A DNA stretch of 64,000 nt from positions 20,779 through 84,778 of the forward strand of contig JBFMBL010000006.1 of assembly GCA_040755195.1 (NCBI GenBank). Reading direction: 5' to 3'. Positions 41,372 through 51,042 of the stretch are shown in pieces; the stretch's first letter is position 1; each line of letters opens with the position of its first letter. The notes under the pieces were generated by a model, which had not been told where the DNA came from, ran no database searches, and saw only the letters and a list, made by a program, of their open reading frames with translations. Made by a program: the position numbers and the translations under genes. This DNA is from SURF-55 sp040755195. GTDB taxonomy: Bacteria; Bacillota; Desulfotomaculia; Desulfotomaculales; Ammonificaceae.

Positions 41372-44044
41372 TTACTGGAGGGGCGACATCCGTACCGCGC
41401 AGATTTTAAACTCCGGGATTTTCGCCAGGGGATCAAGGGCGTCGTTCGTCAAAACGTTGGCCGGCGCCTCCCGGAAGTGAAAAGGCATGAAAACCATCCC
41501 ACGCCGGGCGCGGGATGTAATAACAGCCTGCGCCTCGACCTGCCCGCGGCGCGATTCGAGAAGCACCTTGTCTCCATCCGAAATGCCAAGGTCTTTTGCA
41601 TCTTCGGGATTGACCTCTACCAGCCCCGGAAGCGCAAGGGCTTCAAGCCCGGATACCCGGCGGCTGAGTGTGCCCGTGTGAAAATGGTAGAGTAACCTCC
41701 CGGTTGAAAGCAGCAGCGGGAACTGGGCGTCCGGAAGCTCGTCCGCCTCGCGGAACGGTGTCGGGTAAAACCTGCCGCGGCCGCGGGTGAAACCGTTCCC
41801 GTGAAGGTATGGTGTTCCTGGGTGCGAGGCGTCCGGGCAGGGCCACTGCAGCCCTCCGTCGTCGATCCGGGCGTAAGAAATCCCACCGTAAACCGGGGTA
41901 AGCCCGGCTATTTCCGCCATTACCTCCGCTGGGCCGCTGTACCTCATGGGGTAGCCCATACGGGTGGAGAGCTCCTGGATGATATCGAGGTCTTCCTTTG
42001 CCTCCCCTGGGGCGGGCAGCGCTTTTCTGACCCGCTGCACGCGGCGTTCGGTGTTGGTGAAGGTGCCGTCCTTTTCCGCAAAAGATGCGCCCGGCAGCAC
42101 CACGTCCGCGTATCCGGCGGTTTCCGTAAGGAAGATATCCTGTACAACCAGGAAGTCTATGTTTTCCAGGGCGTTCTTGGTCCGGAAAAAATTCGGGTCG
42201 GACAAGGCCGGATTTTCACCCATTATATAAAGGCCGCAAATCTTTCCCTCGACAACCCCGTGAAGAATCTCCACCGCCGTAAGGCCTGGTTTTTCCGGGA
42301 TAGTACAGCCCCACGCCTCCGAAAAACTCCGCCGGGCTTCGGGGTCGTCCACCCGGCGGTAACCGGGGAGCACGTCCGGCAGCGCCCCCATGTCGCAGGC
42401 GCCCTGAACGTTGTTCTGTCCGCGGAGAGGGTTGACTCCTGTGGACCTGCGGCCCACGTTACCGGTAAGCATGGCAAGGTTCGCGAGAGCGAGGACATTA
42501 TCCGTACCCGTGGTATGCTGAGTGATTCCCATGCTGTAGACAATGGCGGCGCGCTCGGCGCGCGCGAAAAGCCTGGCTGCCTCACGTATTGATTCCGCCG
42601 GTACGCCCGTAACCACGGCGGCGACCTCGGGGGTGCATGGCCGTATCGCTTCCCAGGCTTCCGCAAAGCCTTCGGTACGCTCTTCTATGAACTTTCGGTT
42701 TTCCAGTCCTTCCGTTACTATTACGTTCATCATGGCGTTGAAAAGCATGACATCGGTGCCGCAGCGTTGACGCAGGTGCAGGCGGGCAAATCGCACCAGA
42801 TCGATCTTGCGGGGGTCCGCGACGATTAAACTTGCCCCGTGACGGTTAACTGCGGCCTTTATCTGAAGGGCGATGACGGGATGCGCTTCGGTGGTGTTGG
42901 AACCGGTGACCAGGATGCAATCGGCTCCCTCCAGTTCGTCGATCGAGTTCGTCATCGCTCCCGATCCGAAGGCGCGCACGAGACCGGTCACCGTGGAGGC
43001 ATGACACAGACGGGCGCAATGATCGACGTTGTTTGTGCCGAGGCATGCGCGCATGAACTTCTGAAACAGATAGTTTTCCTCGTTGGTGCACTTCGCGGAA
43101 GCAAAACCCGCCAGCGAGTCGGGGCCGTACGAGCTTCGTATCCAGTCAAAGCGTTCCGCTGTAAGTGCCAGCGCTTCTTCCCACGTTGCCGGTTCAAGTT
43201 TGCCGTTGCGCCGGATTAACGGGGAGGTGAGGCGCTCGGGGGAACTTACAAAATCCAGCCCGAACCGCCCTTTAACACACAACTGTCCGCGGTTGGAAGG
43301 GTTGGTGTCGTCACCCCGCACCTGGACGATTTTCTGTTCCCTGATTCCTAAGATAAGTCCGCACCCGCACCCGCAGTACGGGCAAACCGTGCGTACCGTT
43401 TGGGTAGGTGGAAGCACTTCTGCTTTAGGGGTAAGTGCCCCCACCGGGCAGGCGTCCACGCACATCCCGCAGGATTCACAGTTGGAATCGGCGATGGGAG
43501 CGTCCCAGAACGGGGCGACGCGGCTGTTATAACCCCGGGAAACTACATCGATGGCTCCTACGCCCCGTACCTCATAACAGAGCCTGACGCAGCGCGTGCA
43601 AAGTATGCATTTGGACATGTCACGTTCAAAGAACTGATTGCTCGAATCTTTAGCGGCCTTGCGCGTTCCAGGGCGAAGGCGGCGCTGGTTGATGCCGAGA
43701 TGCGCCGCCACACGCTGTAGTTCGCATTGCTGGTTTGAGGTGCATGTCAGACACTCGGCCTGGTGGTCGGCGATGATTAATTCCACCGTCATGCGCCTCA
43801 CGTGAGTAACGGAAGGCACGTCGTTGTATACCACCATTCCGTCGGTTACGGCGGTGGTGCACGCAGCAGGCATGCCCCGCATGCCTTCGATCTCTACGAC
43901 ACACAATCTGCAACCGCCGTAGGGTTCCAATCCAGGCAGGAAACAAAGATGGGGTATATAAATGCCCGCTTTTAGGGCGGCTTCGAGGACTGTAACATCT
44001 TTTTCCGCTTCGATCTTTTGCCCGTCTATGGTGATTGTAGGCAT
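41372..44044 (-). CDS. fdhA: NAD-linked formate dehydrogenase, molybdopterin catalytic subunit
   Basis: 890-residue enzyme interconverting formate and CO2. The N-terminus is NuoG-like: a [2Fe-2S] site (C34, C45, C48, C62), a His-ligated [4Fe-4S] region (AECLTCTSNQQCEL), and two ferredoxin-type clusters (CILCTRCVRLC, CESCGMCVDACP). Then CPYCGCGCGL starts the molybdopterin domain. The catalytic residue is Cys in HCARLCHASTV, where selenocysteine is often found. ATG 44044 has AGGAGGAG upstream; the frame runs on beyond it without support. Last gene of the three-subunit operon. Confidence 0.93.
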   Translation of the reverse strand: MPTITIDGQKIEAEKDVTVLEAALKAGIYIPHLCFLPGLEPYGGCRLCVVEIEGMRGMPAACTTAVTDGMVVYNDVPSVTHVRRMTVELIIADHQAECLTCTSNQQCELQRVAAHLGINQRRLRPGTRKAAKDSSNQFFERDMSKCILCTRCVRLCYEVRGVGAIDVVSRGYNSRVAPFWDAPIADSNCESCGMCVDACPVGALTPKAEVLPPTQTVRTVCPYCGCGCGLILGIREQKIVQVRGDDTNPSNRGQLCVKGRFGLDFVSSPERLTSPLIRRNGKLEPATWEEALALTAERFDWIRSSYGPDSLAGFASAKCTNEENYLFQKFMRACLGTNNVDHCARLCHASTVTGLVRAFGSGAMTNSIDELEGADCILVTGSNTTEAHPVIALQIKAAVNRHGASLIVADPRKIDLVRFARLHLRQRCGTDVMLFNAMMNVIVTEGLENRKFIEERTEGFAEAWEAIRPCTPEVAAVVTGVPAESIREAARLFARAERAAIVYSMGITQHTTGTDNVLALANLAMLTGNVGRRSTGVNPLRGQNNVQGACDMGALPDVLPGYRRVDDPEARRSFSEAWGCTIPEKPGLTAVEILHGVVEGKICGLYIMGENPALSDPNFFRTKNALENIDFLVVQDIFLTETAGYADVVLPGASFAEKDGTFTNTERRVQRVRKALPAPGEAKEDLDIIQELSTRMGYPMRYSGPAEVMAEIAGLTPVYGGISYARIDDGGLQWPCPDASHPGTPYLHGNGFTRGRGRFYPTPFREADELPDAQFPLLLSTGRLLYHFHTGTLSRRVSGLEALALPGLVEVNPEDAKDLGISDGDKVLLESRRGQVEAQAVITSRARRGMVFMPFHFREAPANVLTNDALDPLAKIPEFKICAVRMSPLQ

Positions 44045-44054
44045 GTTCTCCTCC

Positions 44055-45944
44055 TTATAAAACCAGGACGGATTTAAGGGCGCACTTTTCAAAGCAGACG
44101 CCGCAGCCGATGCACTTTTCGTGATCAATGACATGAGGCATCTTTCGCTCTCCCGAAATCGCCCCGACAGGGCAGTGTTTACGGCATACCCCGCAGCCTT
44201 TACACTTTTCCGGATCGATCTCGTGCCGGGCCAATCCCCGGCATTTCCTGGCCCGGCAACGGCGCTTGTAAACGTGTTCCTCGTATTCGTGCCGGAAATA
44301 CTTCAGCGTGGTCAGGACCGGGTTAGGCGCCGTCTGGCCCAGGCCGCAAAGCGAGCCTTTCTTTATCGAAACGGCCAGTTCTTCGAGGAGTTCTATATCT
44401 CCCGGACGGCCATTCCCGGAACAAATATCTTCAACAATCCTGTGCATCTGCCGGATACCAAGCCGGCACGGCGCGCATTTGCCGCAGGACTCGTTCCTGG
44501 TGAATTCAAGGAAGTACCGGGCGATATCGACCATGCAGGTTTCCTCGTCCAAGACCACCATACCGCCGGAACCCATAATCGAACCGGCTTCGGCCAGTCT
44601 GTCGTAATCCACCGGCAGGTCGAGCAGTTCCGCGGGAATACAGCCGCCTGAAGGCCCTCCGGTTTGAACCGCTTTGATTGTTTTCCCATCGGGGATGCCG
44701 CCGCCGATGTCAAAGATAATCTCCCGGAGGGTGGTGCCCATCGGCACCTCAACCAGACCCGAGTTATTGACCTTGCCGACCAGGCTGAACACCTTGGTGC
44801 CTTTGCTTTTTTCCGTGCCGATACCGGCATACCATTCAGCGCTGTTGTTAATGATCGCCGGAATGTTGGCCCAGGTTTCTACGTTGTTAATGTCTGTCGG
44901 TTTGCCCCAAAGCCCTGATTCTACAGGAAACGGCGGGCGGGGGCGGGGCACGCCCCTTTTGCCCTCGATGGAAGCCATCATCGCCGTCTCTTCGCCGCAG
45001 ACGAAAGCGCCTGCGCCTTCTTTCACCTTGACGCGAAGACTGAACCCCGAGCCCAGGATGTCGTCTCCGAGAACACCAAGCTCTTCGGCTTGCTGGATGG
45101 CGAGGCGTATTGTCTTAACGGCAAGGGGATACTCCGCCCGGACATAGATATAGCCTTCCGCCGGGCTGACCCCCTGCGATATGGCGTAGGCGCCGATGAT
45201 TATCCCTTCCAGCACGGAGTGGGGATTGCCTTCCATGATCGAGCGGTCCATGAACGCTCCGGGATCGCCCTCATCACCGTTGCAGATAACGTAACGCATG
45301 GAACGGTCTTTCACCTTCCGGCAAAAGCTCCACTTCTGCCCGGTGGGAAAGCCCGCCCCGCCGCGCCCTCTTAACCCGGAACGACTGATCTGGTCAATGA
45401 CTTCTTCGGGGTCCATGGCCAGCGCTTTCGCGAGAGCCGCGTATCCGCCCGTCGCGATGTAGTCTTCAATGCTGTTGGGGTCGATTCCGCCGTTATCGCT
45501 CAGCGCGATCCGCATTTGCCTTGCGTAGAATGGAATATCCTTGTGATGGGCCACCTTCCGGCCGGTTTGGGGGTCCGCGTAAAGCAACCGCTCAACCGGT
45601 TTATCTTCGATGATGGTGGTCTGAATAATATCGTGTATGTCCTGCTCACGGTGCTCACGGCCTACCCTGTGGTAGAAGATACCATGAGGGTCGATGGTCA
45701 CCACCGGCCCTTTCTCGCAAAAACCATGGCAGCCGCTGATTTTGAGCTCAACCGAAGCCTGAAGTCTGCTTCTGCGAAGTTCCCTGGCAAGGGCTCGGGC
45801 CGACTCGACGCTTCCATTAGCCCGGCATCCCGTACCGCCGCATACCGTAATTCTAATTTGGTTTGAGTTACTATGCGCCCGTAAACCGTTGCGCAGGGTT
45901 TCCAGTTCTTTAATCGATGTGATTTTTCCCATAACCATACCCAT
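44055..45944 (-). CDS. NADH-binding FMN/Fe-S subunit (NuoF/HndC type)
   Basis: 629-residue subunit that takes electrons from or to NAD(H). Domain order: thioredoxin-like [2Fe-2S] (CGGTGCRANG, GCHGFCEKGP), the FMN/NADH core (GRGGAGFPTGQKW, NGDEGDPGAFMDR, GAGAFVCGEETAMMASIEG), an SLBB region, an N3-type [4Fe-4S] site (ESCGKCAPCRLG) and two C-terminal ferredoxin clusters (CKGCGVCRKHCP, CIGCGVCFEKCA). The start could be ATG 45944 or 45932; both overlap the preceding gene. Works with FdhA and the NuoE subunit. Confidence 0.93.
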   Translation of the reverse strand: MGMVMGKITSIKELETLRNGLRAHSNSNQIRITVCGGTGCRANGSVESARALARELRRSRLQASVELKISGCHGFCEKGPVVTIDPHGIFYHRVGREHREQDIHDIIQTTIIEDKPVERLLYADPQTGRKVAHHKDIPFYARQMRIALSDNGGIDPNSIEDYIATGGYAALAKALAMDPEEVIDQISRSGLRGRGGAGFPTGQKWSFCRKVKDRSMRYVICNGDEGDPGAFMDRSIMEGNPHSVLEGIIIGAYAISQGVSPAEGYIYVRAEYPLAVKTIRLAIQQAEELGVLGDDILGSGFSLRVKVKEGAGAFVCGEETAMMASIEGKRGVPRPRPPFPVESGLWGKPTDINNVETWANIPAIINNSAEWYAGIGTEKSKGTKVFSLVGKVNNSGLVEVPMGTTLREIIFDIGGGIPDGKTIKAVQTGGPSGGCIPAELLDLPVDYDRLAEAGSIMGSGGMVVLDEETCMVDIARYFLEFTRNESCGKCAPCRLGIRQMHRIVEDICSGNGRPGDIELLEELAVSIKKGSLCGLGQTAPNPVLTTLKYFRHEYEEHVYKRRCRARKCRGLARHEIDPEKCKGCGVCRKHCPVGAISGERKMPHVIDHEKCIGCGVCFEKCALKSVLVL

Positions 45945-46557
45945 CGGCGGTGTGCTTTCGACCGGTTACAGAATAAACAAAGGGCCTGTCCAAACCCGTG
46001 ATCGTGCCGGACGGTTTCTTTAACCGGCCAAAATCTACCGGCATCTTAAAGATTCTTTTAATTTTAAAAGTTCTCTTTTGAGGTTTGCTTTCCTGACACA
46101 AAGAATTCAAAGCCAGTTCCGTGATTTTTACGGGAGCCATACAACCGTAAATTTTTTCGTCGATAACCACAACCGGAGCCAGTGAGCATGACCCCACGCA
46201 GGCCACGCGTTCCAGGCTGAACATGCCGTCGGGTGTTGTTTCACCGGGTTTTATCGCCAGATCTTTTCGCATTGCGTCCATTATGGCTTTTCCCCCGCGG
46301 ACGTGGCATGCCGTTCCCTGGCAAACCTTGACCTTATGCTTGCCCTGGCGTGTGAGATGGAACTGAGCATAAAAGGTCGCCACGCCGTAAACCGTGCTCG
46401 GCGGCAGGCCCAGATAATCGGCGACTTCGAGGAGCGCCTCGCGCGGCAGGTAGCCGAAAGCTTCCTGCGCTTCCTGGATGATGGGTATCAGTAAACTGCG
46501 GCTTTTCTCATGGCGGGAGAGTATCCTGCTCAACACTTCCTGGTTTTGATCATCCAT
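45910..46557 (-). CDS. NuoE-type [2Fe-2S] subunit with C-terminal extension
   Basis: 215-residue subunit. The first 160 residues are a normal NuoE: helical N-terminus (QEAFGYLPREALLEVADYLGLP), and cluster cysteines in VCQGTACHVRGG and CVGSCSLAP. After about residue 160 an extra 55 residues (QKRTFKIKRIFKMPVDFGRLKK...) follow, basic and without recognised domain, and this tail overlaps the next gene by 23-35 bp. ATG 46557 is chosen because AAAGGGAG lies 8 bases upstream. First gene of the formate dehydrogenase operon. Confidence 0.9.
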   Translation of the reverse strand: MDDQNQEVLSRILSRHEKSRSLLIPIIQEAQEAFGYLPREALLEVADYLGLPPSTVYGVATFYAQFHLTRQGKHKVKVCQGTACHVRGGKAIMDAMRKDLAIKPGETTPDGMFSLERVACVGSCSLAPVVVIDEKIYGCMAPVKITELALNSLCQESKPQKRTFKIKRIFKMPVDFGRLKKPSGTITGLDRPFVYSVTGRKHTADGYGYGKNHID

Positions 46558-46890
46558 TCTTGTCACTCCCTTTTAACCTGTCAGCATGCAGTTCCCTTAT
46601 CACGGGCGAGCGAAAGATTGGTAAGTCTTTTTCCCGCTACCCATCTGATTATACACGTGCAATTCGTCATTTATCGCCTTAAATCCTCTTTTTGCGACAA
46701 ATTGTTTACCCCTGCGCTCTCTTGGGGTAGTAAAAAACGGGTGTTTGCGGTTGGTCCGAACGCTTTTGCCCGGCGGATGATGACCGTCATATGAAGGAAA
46801 TCGAAAGAGCTGTATAGCCAGGAAATCATGCTTTTTTGGTTGTTGTGGATAAGTGCATTTCTGACCCCATTAGAAAAATATAATAGTTTT

Positions 46891-46920
46891 CTTGGTGATC
46901 TTGGCGTCTTGGCGGTTAAG
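46891..46920. repeat. CTTGGCGTCTTGGCGG-type repeat arm (left)
   Basis: CTTGGTGATCTTGGCG followed by TCTTGGCGGTTAAG. An inverted copy is at 47923-47951. The two bracket the hisF remnant and the PIN toxin pair. Otherwise 46567-46984 shows only a GGTGGGC/GCCCGCC hairpin (about 46937-46953). Confidence 0.6.
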
Positions 46921-46984
46921 GAACATTAATCTTGCAGGGTGGGCTTTGCCCGCCTTTTGTTCTGAGTAATGCTTCAGGAGACGG

Positions 46985-47155
46985 CTACCGGGACGCGTTC
47001 GCGGCCAGGTACGCCTTAAGATCCGAGATGGCTATCTCCCCGAAGTGAAAGACGGAAGCGGCCAGCAGGATGTCCGCGCCGCCGTCCCGCGCGGCTTCCA
47101 GGAAATGCTCGGGCTTGCCGGCGCCGCCTGACGCAACGATAGGGACCTTCACCGC
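46985..47155 (-). pseudogene. hisF C-terminal remnant
   Basis: The minus strand translates to VKVPIVASGGAGKPEHFLEA, then ADILLAASVFHFGEIAISDLK, ending at a TAG at 46987-46985. This is the C-terminal TIM-barrel part of imidazole glycerol phosphate synthase subunit HisF (phosphate-binding VASGGAG and AASVFHFGE). The first two thirds of the gene are absent; the sequence upstream is unrelated. No start or ribosome binding site. Confidence 0.85.
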
Positions 47156-47193
47156 AAATCCAAGCCTTTAAAATATTGAGCTCTTACGGTGGT

Positions 47194-47613
47194 TCAAAAG
47201 ACTTTGCCGGTGGCGCCGCGCCAGAACGCAACGAACTCCGACGGGCTCATAATCCTGACTCTAACAGATACGGCAAGGGGGTAATGTTTCTTATTACCCG
47301 TAATAAGAATGGCATCTGTTGCCCATGCTGCTTCCAAGAAAGGTTCGTCATCAGGATCAGGGAGGCTTTCAGGAAGGGGTTTCGGGGTAACCAAGATCCC
47401 GTCTTCCTCTATTTGGGCAAGTAAAGATTCGATTAAGGTTTTTTCAAAACCGAATTTTGGACGAAGCAAAACTTCTCGATATTCGGTAACTATACGCATG
47501 TCGTAAGCCGCTTTTACCAATCCTCCGGCGATCAGCCGTATGATCATTCCGGCGTCGCTGTAGCCCTTTAGTAAACCGGACACCAAGACATTAGTATCAA
47601 GTACGACCTTCAT
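47194..47613 (-). CDS. PIN-domain toxin (COG1569 type)
   Basis: 139-residue putative ribonuclease. The PIN acidic residues are seen in VVLDTNVLVSG (Asp6), the central TEYREVLLRPKF (Glu) and DPDDEPFLEAAWATDAILITGNKKHY (Asp-Glu and late Asp). It overlaps the preceding antitoxin gene by 4 bp (ATGA), as in VapBC-like modules. The C-terminal end is unremarkable. The module lies next to repeat arms in the accessory region. Confidence 0.88.
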   Translation of the reverse strand: MKVVLDTNVLVSGLLKGYSDAGMIIRLIAGGLVKAAYDMRIVTEYREVLLRPKFGFEKTLIESLLAQIEEDGILVTPKPLPESLPDPDDEPFLEAAWATDAILITGNKKHYPLAVSVRVRIMSPSEFVAFWRGATGKVF

Positions 47614-47897
47614 CTCGGGCGGTTCCGCCGCACGGCCTGGATTTCTTTCTCTATTTCATCAGCCGAAATTTCCTCCTTGCCATTCCGCCGCGACTGTTCC
47701 TGAATTTTATTAACCGCCAGCATCGCCCGAGCGCGGCGCAACGTAGCCAGGTATTCTATTACGTCCTCTCCCTCAACACCGGCGAGGATGGCTACCGGTT
47801 TACCATTAGAAGTAATAACCATTTCCTTTTCCAGTTGTAACTGGCGCCAGATCTCTGCCGACCGCAACCTTAATTCGCGTACCGAAATAAACCTCAT
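47610..47897 (-). CDS. Phd/RelB-type antitoxin
   Basis: 95-residue antitoxin partner of the PIN toxin. The Phd-like N-terminus (MRFISVRELRLRSAEIWRQL ... EMVITSNGKPVAILAGV) is typical, followed by a charged helical tail that would cover the toxin. ATG 47897 is preceded by GAGGATA; the open frame runs upstream into the repeat arm but this has no support. Confidence 0.85.
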   Translation of the reverse strand: MRFISVRELRLRSAEIWRQLQLEKEMVITSNGKPVAILAGVEGEDVIEYLATLRRARAMLAVNKIQEQSRRNGKEEISADEIEKEIQAVRRNRPR

Positions 47898-47922
47898 TAC
47901 TTTTATCCTCCCCTCAAAATAG

Positions 47923-47951
47923 ATCAACCGCCAAGACGCCAGGAACGCCAT
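47923..47951. repeat. CCGCCAAGACGCC-type repeat arm (right)
   Basis: ATCAACCGCCAAGACGCC followed by AGGAACGCCATGAA, inverted relative to 46891-46920. It stands directly upstream of the antitoxin gene. Confidence 0.6.
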
Positions 47952-48130
47952 GAATCAAGAAAATAAATATATGACAACAGGCAAATCGCTATTTCCAGCG
48001 ATTGATTTTCATCCCTTCGCGCTGGTGCGGGCAAAAACCCGCATGCACGACTCCCTATGGACCTTAAAATAAGTGTACACAATCGTGCTACGATTTTCAA
48101 TCATGAAGGATGGTAAAGCGGACGGCCCTT

Positions 48131-48142
48131 CCCCAGCACTCA
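48131..48142. repeat. CCCCAGCACTCA end repeat
   Basis: Inverted partner TGAGTGCTGGGG is at 51691-51702; the pair bounds a 3.6-kb block of broken defence genes. The related element at 27921-28020 has the same ends. Confidence 0.55.
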
Positions 48143-48235
48143 ACGGTGCTTAGAAATGCTGTGCAATATCGTCGTAAAAGCGAGCATAAAACGACCGCAT
48201 CTTCAGGCCGGTAAGTTCAGCGCTGGGTTCCTTGT

Positions 48236-48700
48236 GGGGACAAACGGCAGCGGCCGGGAGAATCAGATTTGAATTGCACGTAGGTAAGCTCCGCCCAATT
48301 TTTGCGTTCGAGCTTGGCTCAGGACACGCTGTAAGTATAAAAGCAGGTTTTTGCTGCCGGTTGTCCACCGGAGCCGCTGTGCTTCGTGCCGACGCGACAT
48401 CGGCTCCGTTCGGAGCGAACCACGGCTCCGCTCATAGAGCCTGAGTTAGTATTACTGTGGATGTGTTGTAGGGGATTTCGAAAGCCGTCTCCCTGCGATT
48501 CAAGCTTACCCTTAATAGCGGCGCGATTCGCGAGCCTGTTCGCTGACCTCACATTCGCCGTGTCCGCGTGGCCGGCCCTCCCGCAGAGCGCTCCTTGGGG
48601 ACAATCGGCATCGGTATGGCGCTCACTATGCTCTGCAACTCCGATTTGATAGCCTTTGATTTTTTTATGCAGGAAAAGGGGTCAATAAGTCGAAAACCAA
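48236..48700. repeat. Non-coding repeat-derived stretch
   Basis: No credible gene in 47956-48700. The stretch holds GGGGACAAACGGCAGC (48236-48251; again at 51699-51714), a related GGGGACAATCGGCATC (48597-48612) and TTCGCCGTGTCCGCGTG (48554-48570; again at 51555-51571). Several short frames are open by chance only. Confidence 0.5.
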
Positions 48701-48706
48701 ATATAT

Positions 48707-49118
48707 ATGGAATATTTTATAAACCATACCAGGAAAACAGCATTGATTTTCTGGAGCCGGAAATTATCGTCTGACCGGGAGGAAAGCAAATATAGCGCCA
48801 AGCTCGACGCGCCCGAGAACTTGCTGGAGTCGATCCAGGCCTATTCTTCGACGGGTAAGTCAAGAACTTTCACTGGTGGATGCTTTCCTCCGGGAGCGCA
48901 AACTGCCTGACAGCTTGGGGCAGGATTTCATCCAGGCTATTCAGGAGGTGCTATCCGGGCTTGCCAAGGTGGTGGTCAAGACCGCCGGTTTGCGGTCTGC
49001 TTTGCTTGCCGGTGGATCACCCGCTACCTTTGCCGAGATGCGGAAACGTTTCGAGGATTTCTTAAACGACCTTGCCCGGAGTAAGGATCATGATAAAGTA
49101 AGAATCCTGGTGGAGTAG
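48707..49118 (+). pseudogene. C-terminal remnant of a large (DUF6079-like) protein
   Basis: Two overlapping frames join into one protein end: ...APENLLESIQAYSSTG in the first frame continues as QELSLVDAFLRERKLPDSLG, FIQAIQEVLSGLAKVVVK, LLAGGSPATFAEMRKRF, ending VRILVE at 49118, after a one-base shift near 48855. The end resembles the C-terminus of DUF6079-type ATPases of BREX-like defence loci, from memory of the family, so this name is tentative. The remaining gene is missing upstream. It is 2 bp from the next gene. Confidence 0.5.
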
Positions 49119-49120
49119 TT

Positions 49121-50833
49121 ATGCGAAGCGTTAGCGAGGTACGAGAACTTCTGGATGAGCTGAATAGCCGGCCGGCGGACGACTTGGAAGGCCAGGATTT
49201 GGACTTCAAAGAATGGACAAGTCGTAGTACGAATGACATGGCACGTCTTGTAGCCGATATGGCGGTCTGTATGGCTAATGGCGGTGGAGGCACGATAGTT
49301 TTTGGCGTAAATGATAAGGTGACCGGGCGCGACCGCGCGGTTAAAGGTGTGCCGCGCGAAGTCGATATAAACCGGCTTAAGAAGGCCGTTTACGACCTCA
49401 CCGATCCCAGGATTACACCGGTTTTCGAAGAATTAAGTGTACCGGAAGGAACAGGGCGACTTCTGGTTATGCAGGTTTATCCCGGTCTTCCTCCGTATAC
49501 CGATACATCCGGTAGAGGTAGAATCCGCATAGGCAAGGACTGCCAACCGCTCACCGGAACACTCAGGCGCCGCATAATGGTTGAAACCGGGGAGACGGAC
49601 TTTACCGCGGTGGAGGTTCCGGGCGATCCGGCTTTTTACCTTTCCGCTTCAGGCCTTGAGAAACTTCGCGAGGTGGCGCGCCGGGAACGCGCCCCGGAGG
49701 AACTTTTACAGTTAAAAGACATGGATTTGCTGGGTGTGTTGGGCGTCCTTCGCAACGGCCGTCTGACGCGGGCTGGTATACTTTTAACCGGTAGGGAAGA
49801 ATCCATTAAAGAACATCTTCCGGGTTATATCTGGACGCACTTAAGGATGCGAGGCGACACCGAATATTCTGACCGGGCCGATGGCCGCGACGCCCTGCCC
49901 GTGGCTATATTGCGCTTAACCGACCGGATCATGGCGGATAACCCCATTGCTACCGTTGAGTACGGCATGTTTCACCTCGAGTACCGTACTTATCCGGAAA
50001 TCGCGCTTCGGGAAGCATTGATGAACGCCTTCTGCCACGCCGATTATCGTATTCCCGGGCCAATCCTGGTTAAGCAATTTTCACAAAAAATTGAGATTAG
50101 CAACCTGGGAGGCTTCATAGGAGGAATTTCTCCACACAACATCCTTCACCATCAACCAGTATCCCGGAACCCCAATCTGGTAGAAGCATTAACCCGCTTG
50201 CGTTTGGTTAACCGCAGCAACTTAGGGATCCCGCGCATGTTCTCGTCTTTGCTTATAGAAGGGAAGGAGCCGCCGTTAATTGAGGAACAGGGCGAGGCAG
50301 TCAGGGTAACATTGCTTGCGAGCCAACTGGCGGTTCCTTTTAGGACTTTTGTTGCCGAAGAGGATAAGCGCGGCCGTATATTATCGGTTGATCACCTACT
50401 GATCCTTCAACACCTGCTGCGACATCCGGAACTTGATACGGGCACAGCGGCACGCATATGCCAGAGAGAGGAGATTGAGGCGCGCGAGATTCTTAGTGAG
50501 ATGGAGCAAAGGTTCGGCTACATAGAAAGGGGCGGAACCGGCCGGGGCACTTATTGGGCTTTGCGACCCGAGCTGCACCGCCGTCTATCAGTTCCCGGTT
50601 ATCCCGAACGGGACCGGCGTATTGACTGGGAGGCCGCAAAGACGCGGGTGTTAAGTGTACTAAAACAGAGAGCCGAACGGAAAGACCCCGGACTGACAAA
50701 CCGCGAGATTAGGCAGATTACGCACCTGGATCGGAATCAGGTTTTTAGGTTAATGCGGGAGCTCCTGGCGGAAGAACCAAGAATAACCTCACCAGGAAAG
50801 GGGCGCTATGCCCGGTATGATTATCAAACCTGA
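49121..50833 (+). CDS. AlbA/Schlafen-type DNA-binding and ATP-binding protein
   Basis: 570-residue protein. The N-terminal AlbA_2 (Schlafen) domain, about 20-140, has EGQDLDFKEW, ADMAVCMANGGGGTIVFGV and GRIRIGKDCQPL. A middle HATPase_c_4-type domain has YPEIALREALMNAFCHADY and ISNLGGFIGGISPHNILHHQPVSRNPNL. The C-terminus (about 440-570) holds winged-helix-like segments (ILQHLLRHPELDTGTAARICQ; TNREIRQITHLDRNQVFRLM). Likely a regulator or effector of the defence locus whose remains flank it. Complete and in good frame, with GTAGT and no strong ribosome binding site. Confidence 0.82.
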   Translation: MRSVSEVRELLDELNSRPADDLEGQDLDFKEWTSRSTNDMARLVADMAVCMANGGGGTIVFGVNDKVTGRDRAVKGVPREVDINRLKKAVYDLTDPRITPVFEELSVPEGTGRLLVMQVYPGLPPYTDTSGRGRIRIGKDCQPLTGTLRRRIMVETGETDFTAVEVPGDPAFYLSASGLEKLREVARRERAPEELLQLKDMDLLGVLGVLRNGRLTRAGILLTGREESIKEHLPGYIWTHLRMRGDTEYSDRADGRDALPVAILRLTDRIMADNPIATVEYGMFHLEYRTYPEIALREALMNAFCHADYRIPGPILVKQFSQKIEISNLGGFIGGISPHNILHHQPVSRNPNLVEALTRLRLVNRSNLGIPRMFSSLLIEGKEPPLIEEQGEAVRVTLLASQLAVPFRTFVAEEDKRGRILSVDHLLILQHLLRHPELDTGTAARICQREEIEAREILSEMEQRFGYIERGGTGRGTYWALRPELHRRLSVPGYPERDRRIDWEAAKTRVLSVLKQRAERKDPGLTNREIRQITHLDRNQVFRLMRELLAEEPRITSPGKGRYARYDYQT

Positions 50834-51042
50834 GCAATGTTTATCACAATGTTGCTGAGCATTAAATCGAGCATTAAACCAATTCAATGCTTATTTTAAT
50901 GCTCACAAGGATTAAATTACAGCAATAGCGATTATTGAGCGGAAAGTGGCACGCAACAAAATGTTTTGGTGTTAATTTTAGAGCAATCAGTTATCCAGTA
51001 TCGGATAGAGGTGTAGGTAGTGCCGGAGCAAGACTTTCAACA

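Noticed and set aside
43010..43040. Selenocysteine in formate dehydrogenase
   Set aside because: The catalytic codon in HCARLCH is an ordinary cysteine codon; the frame contains no TGA.
48150..48660. Four short frames (66-87 residues) in the repeat stretch
   Set aside because: They overlap on both strands, lack ribosome binding sites and follow repeat sequence.
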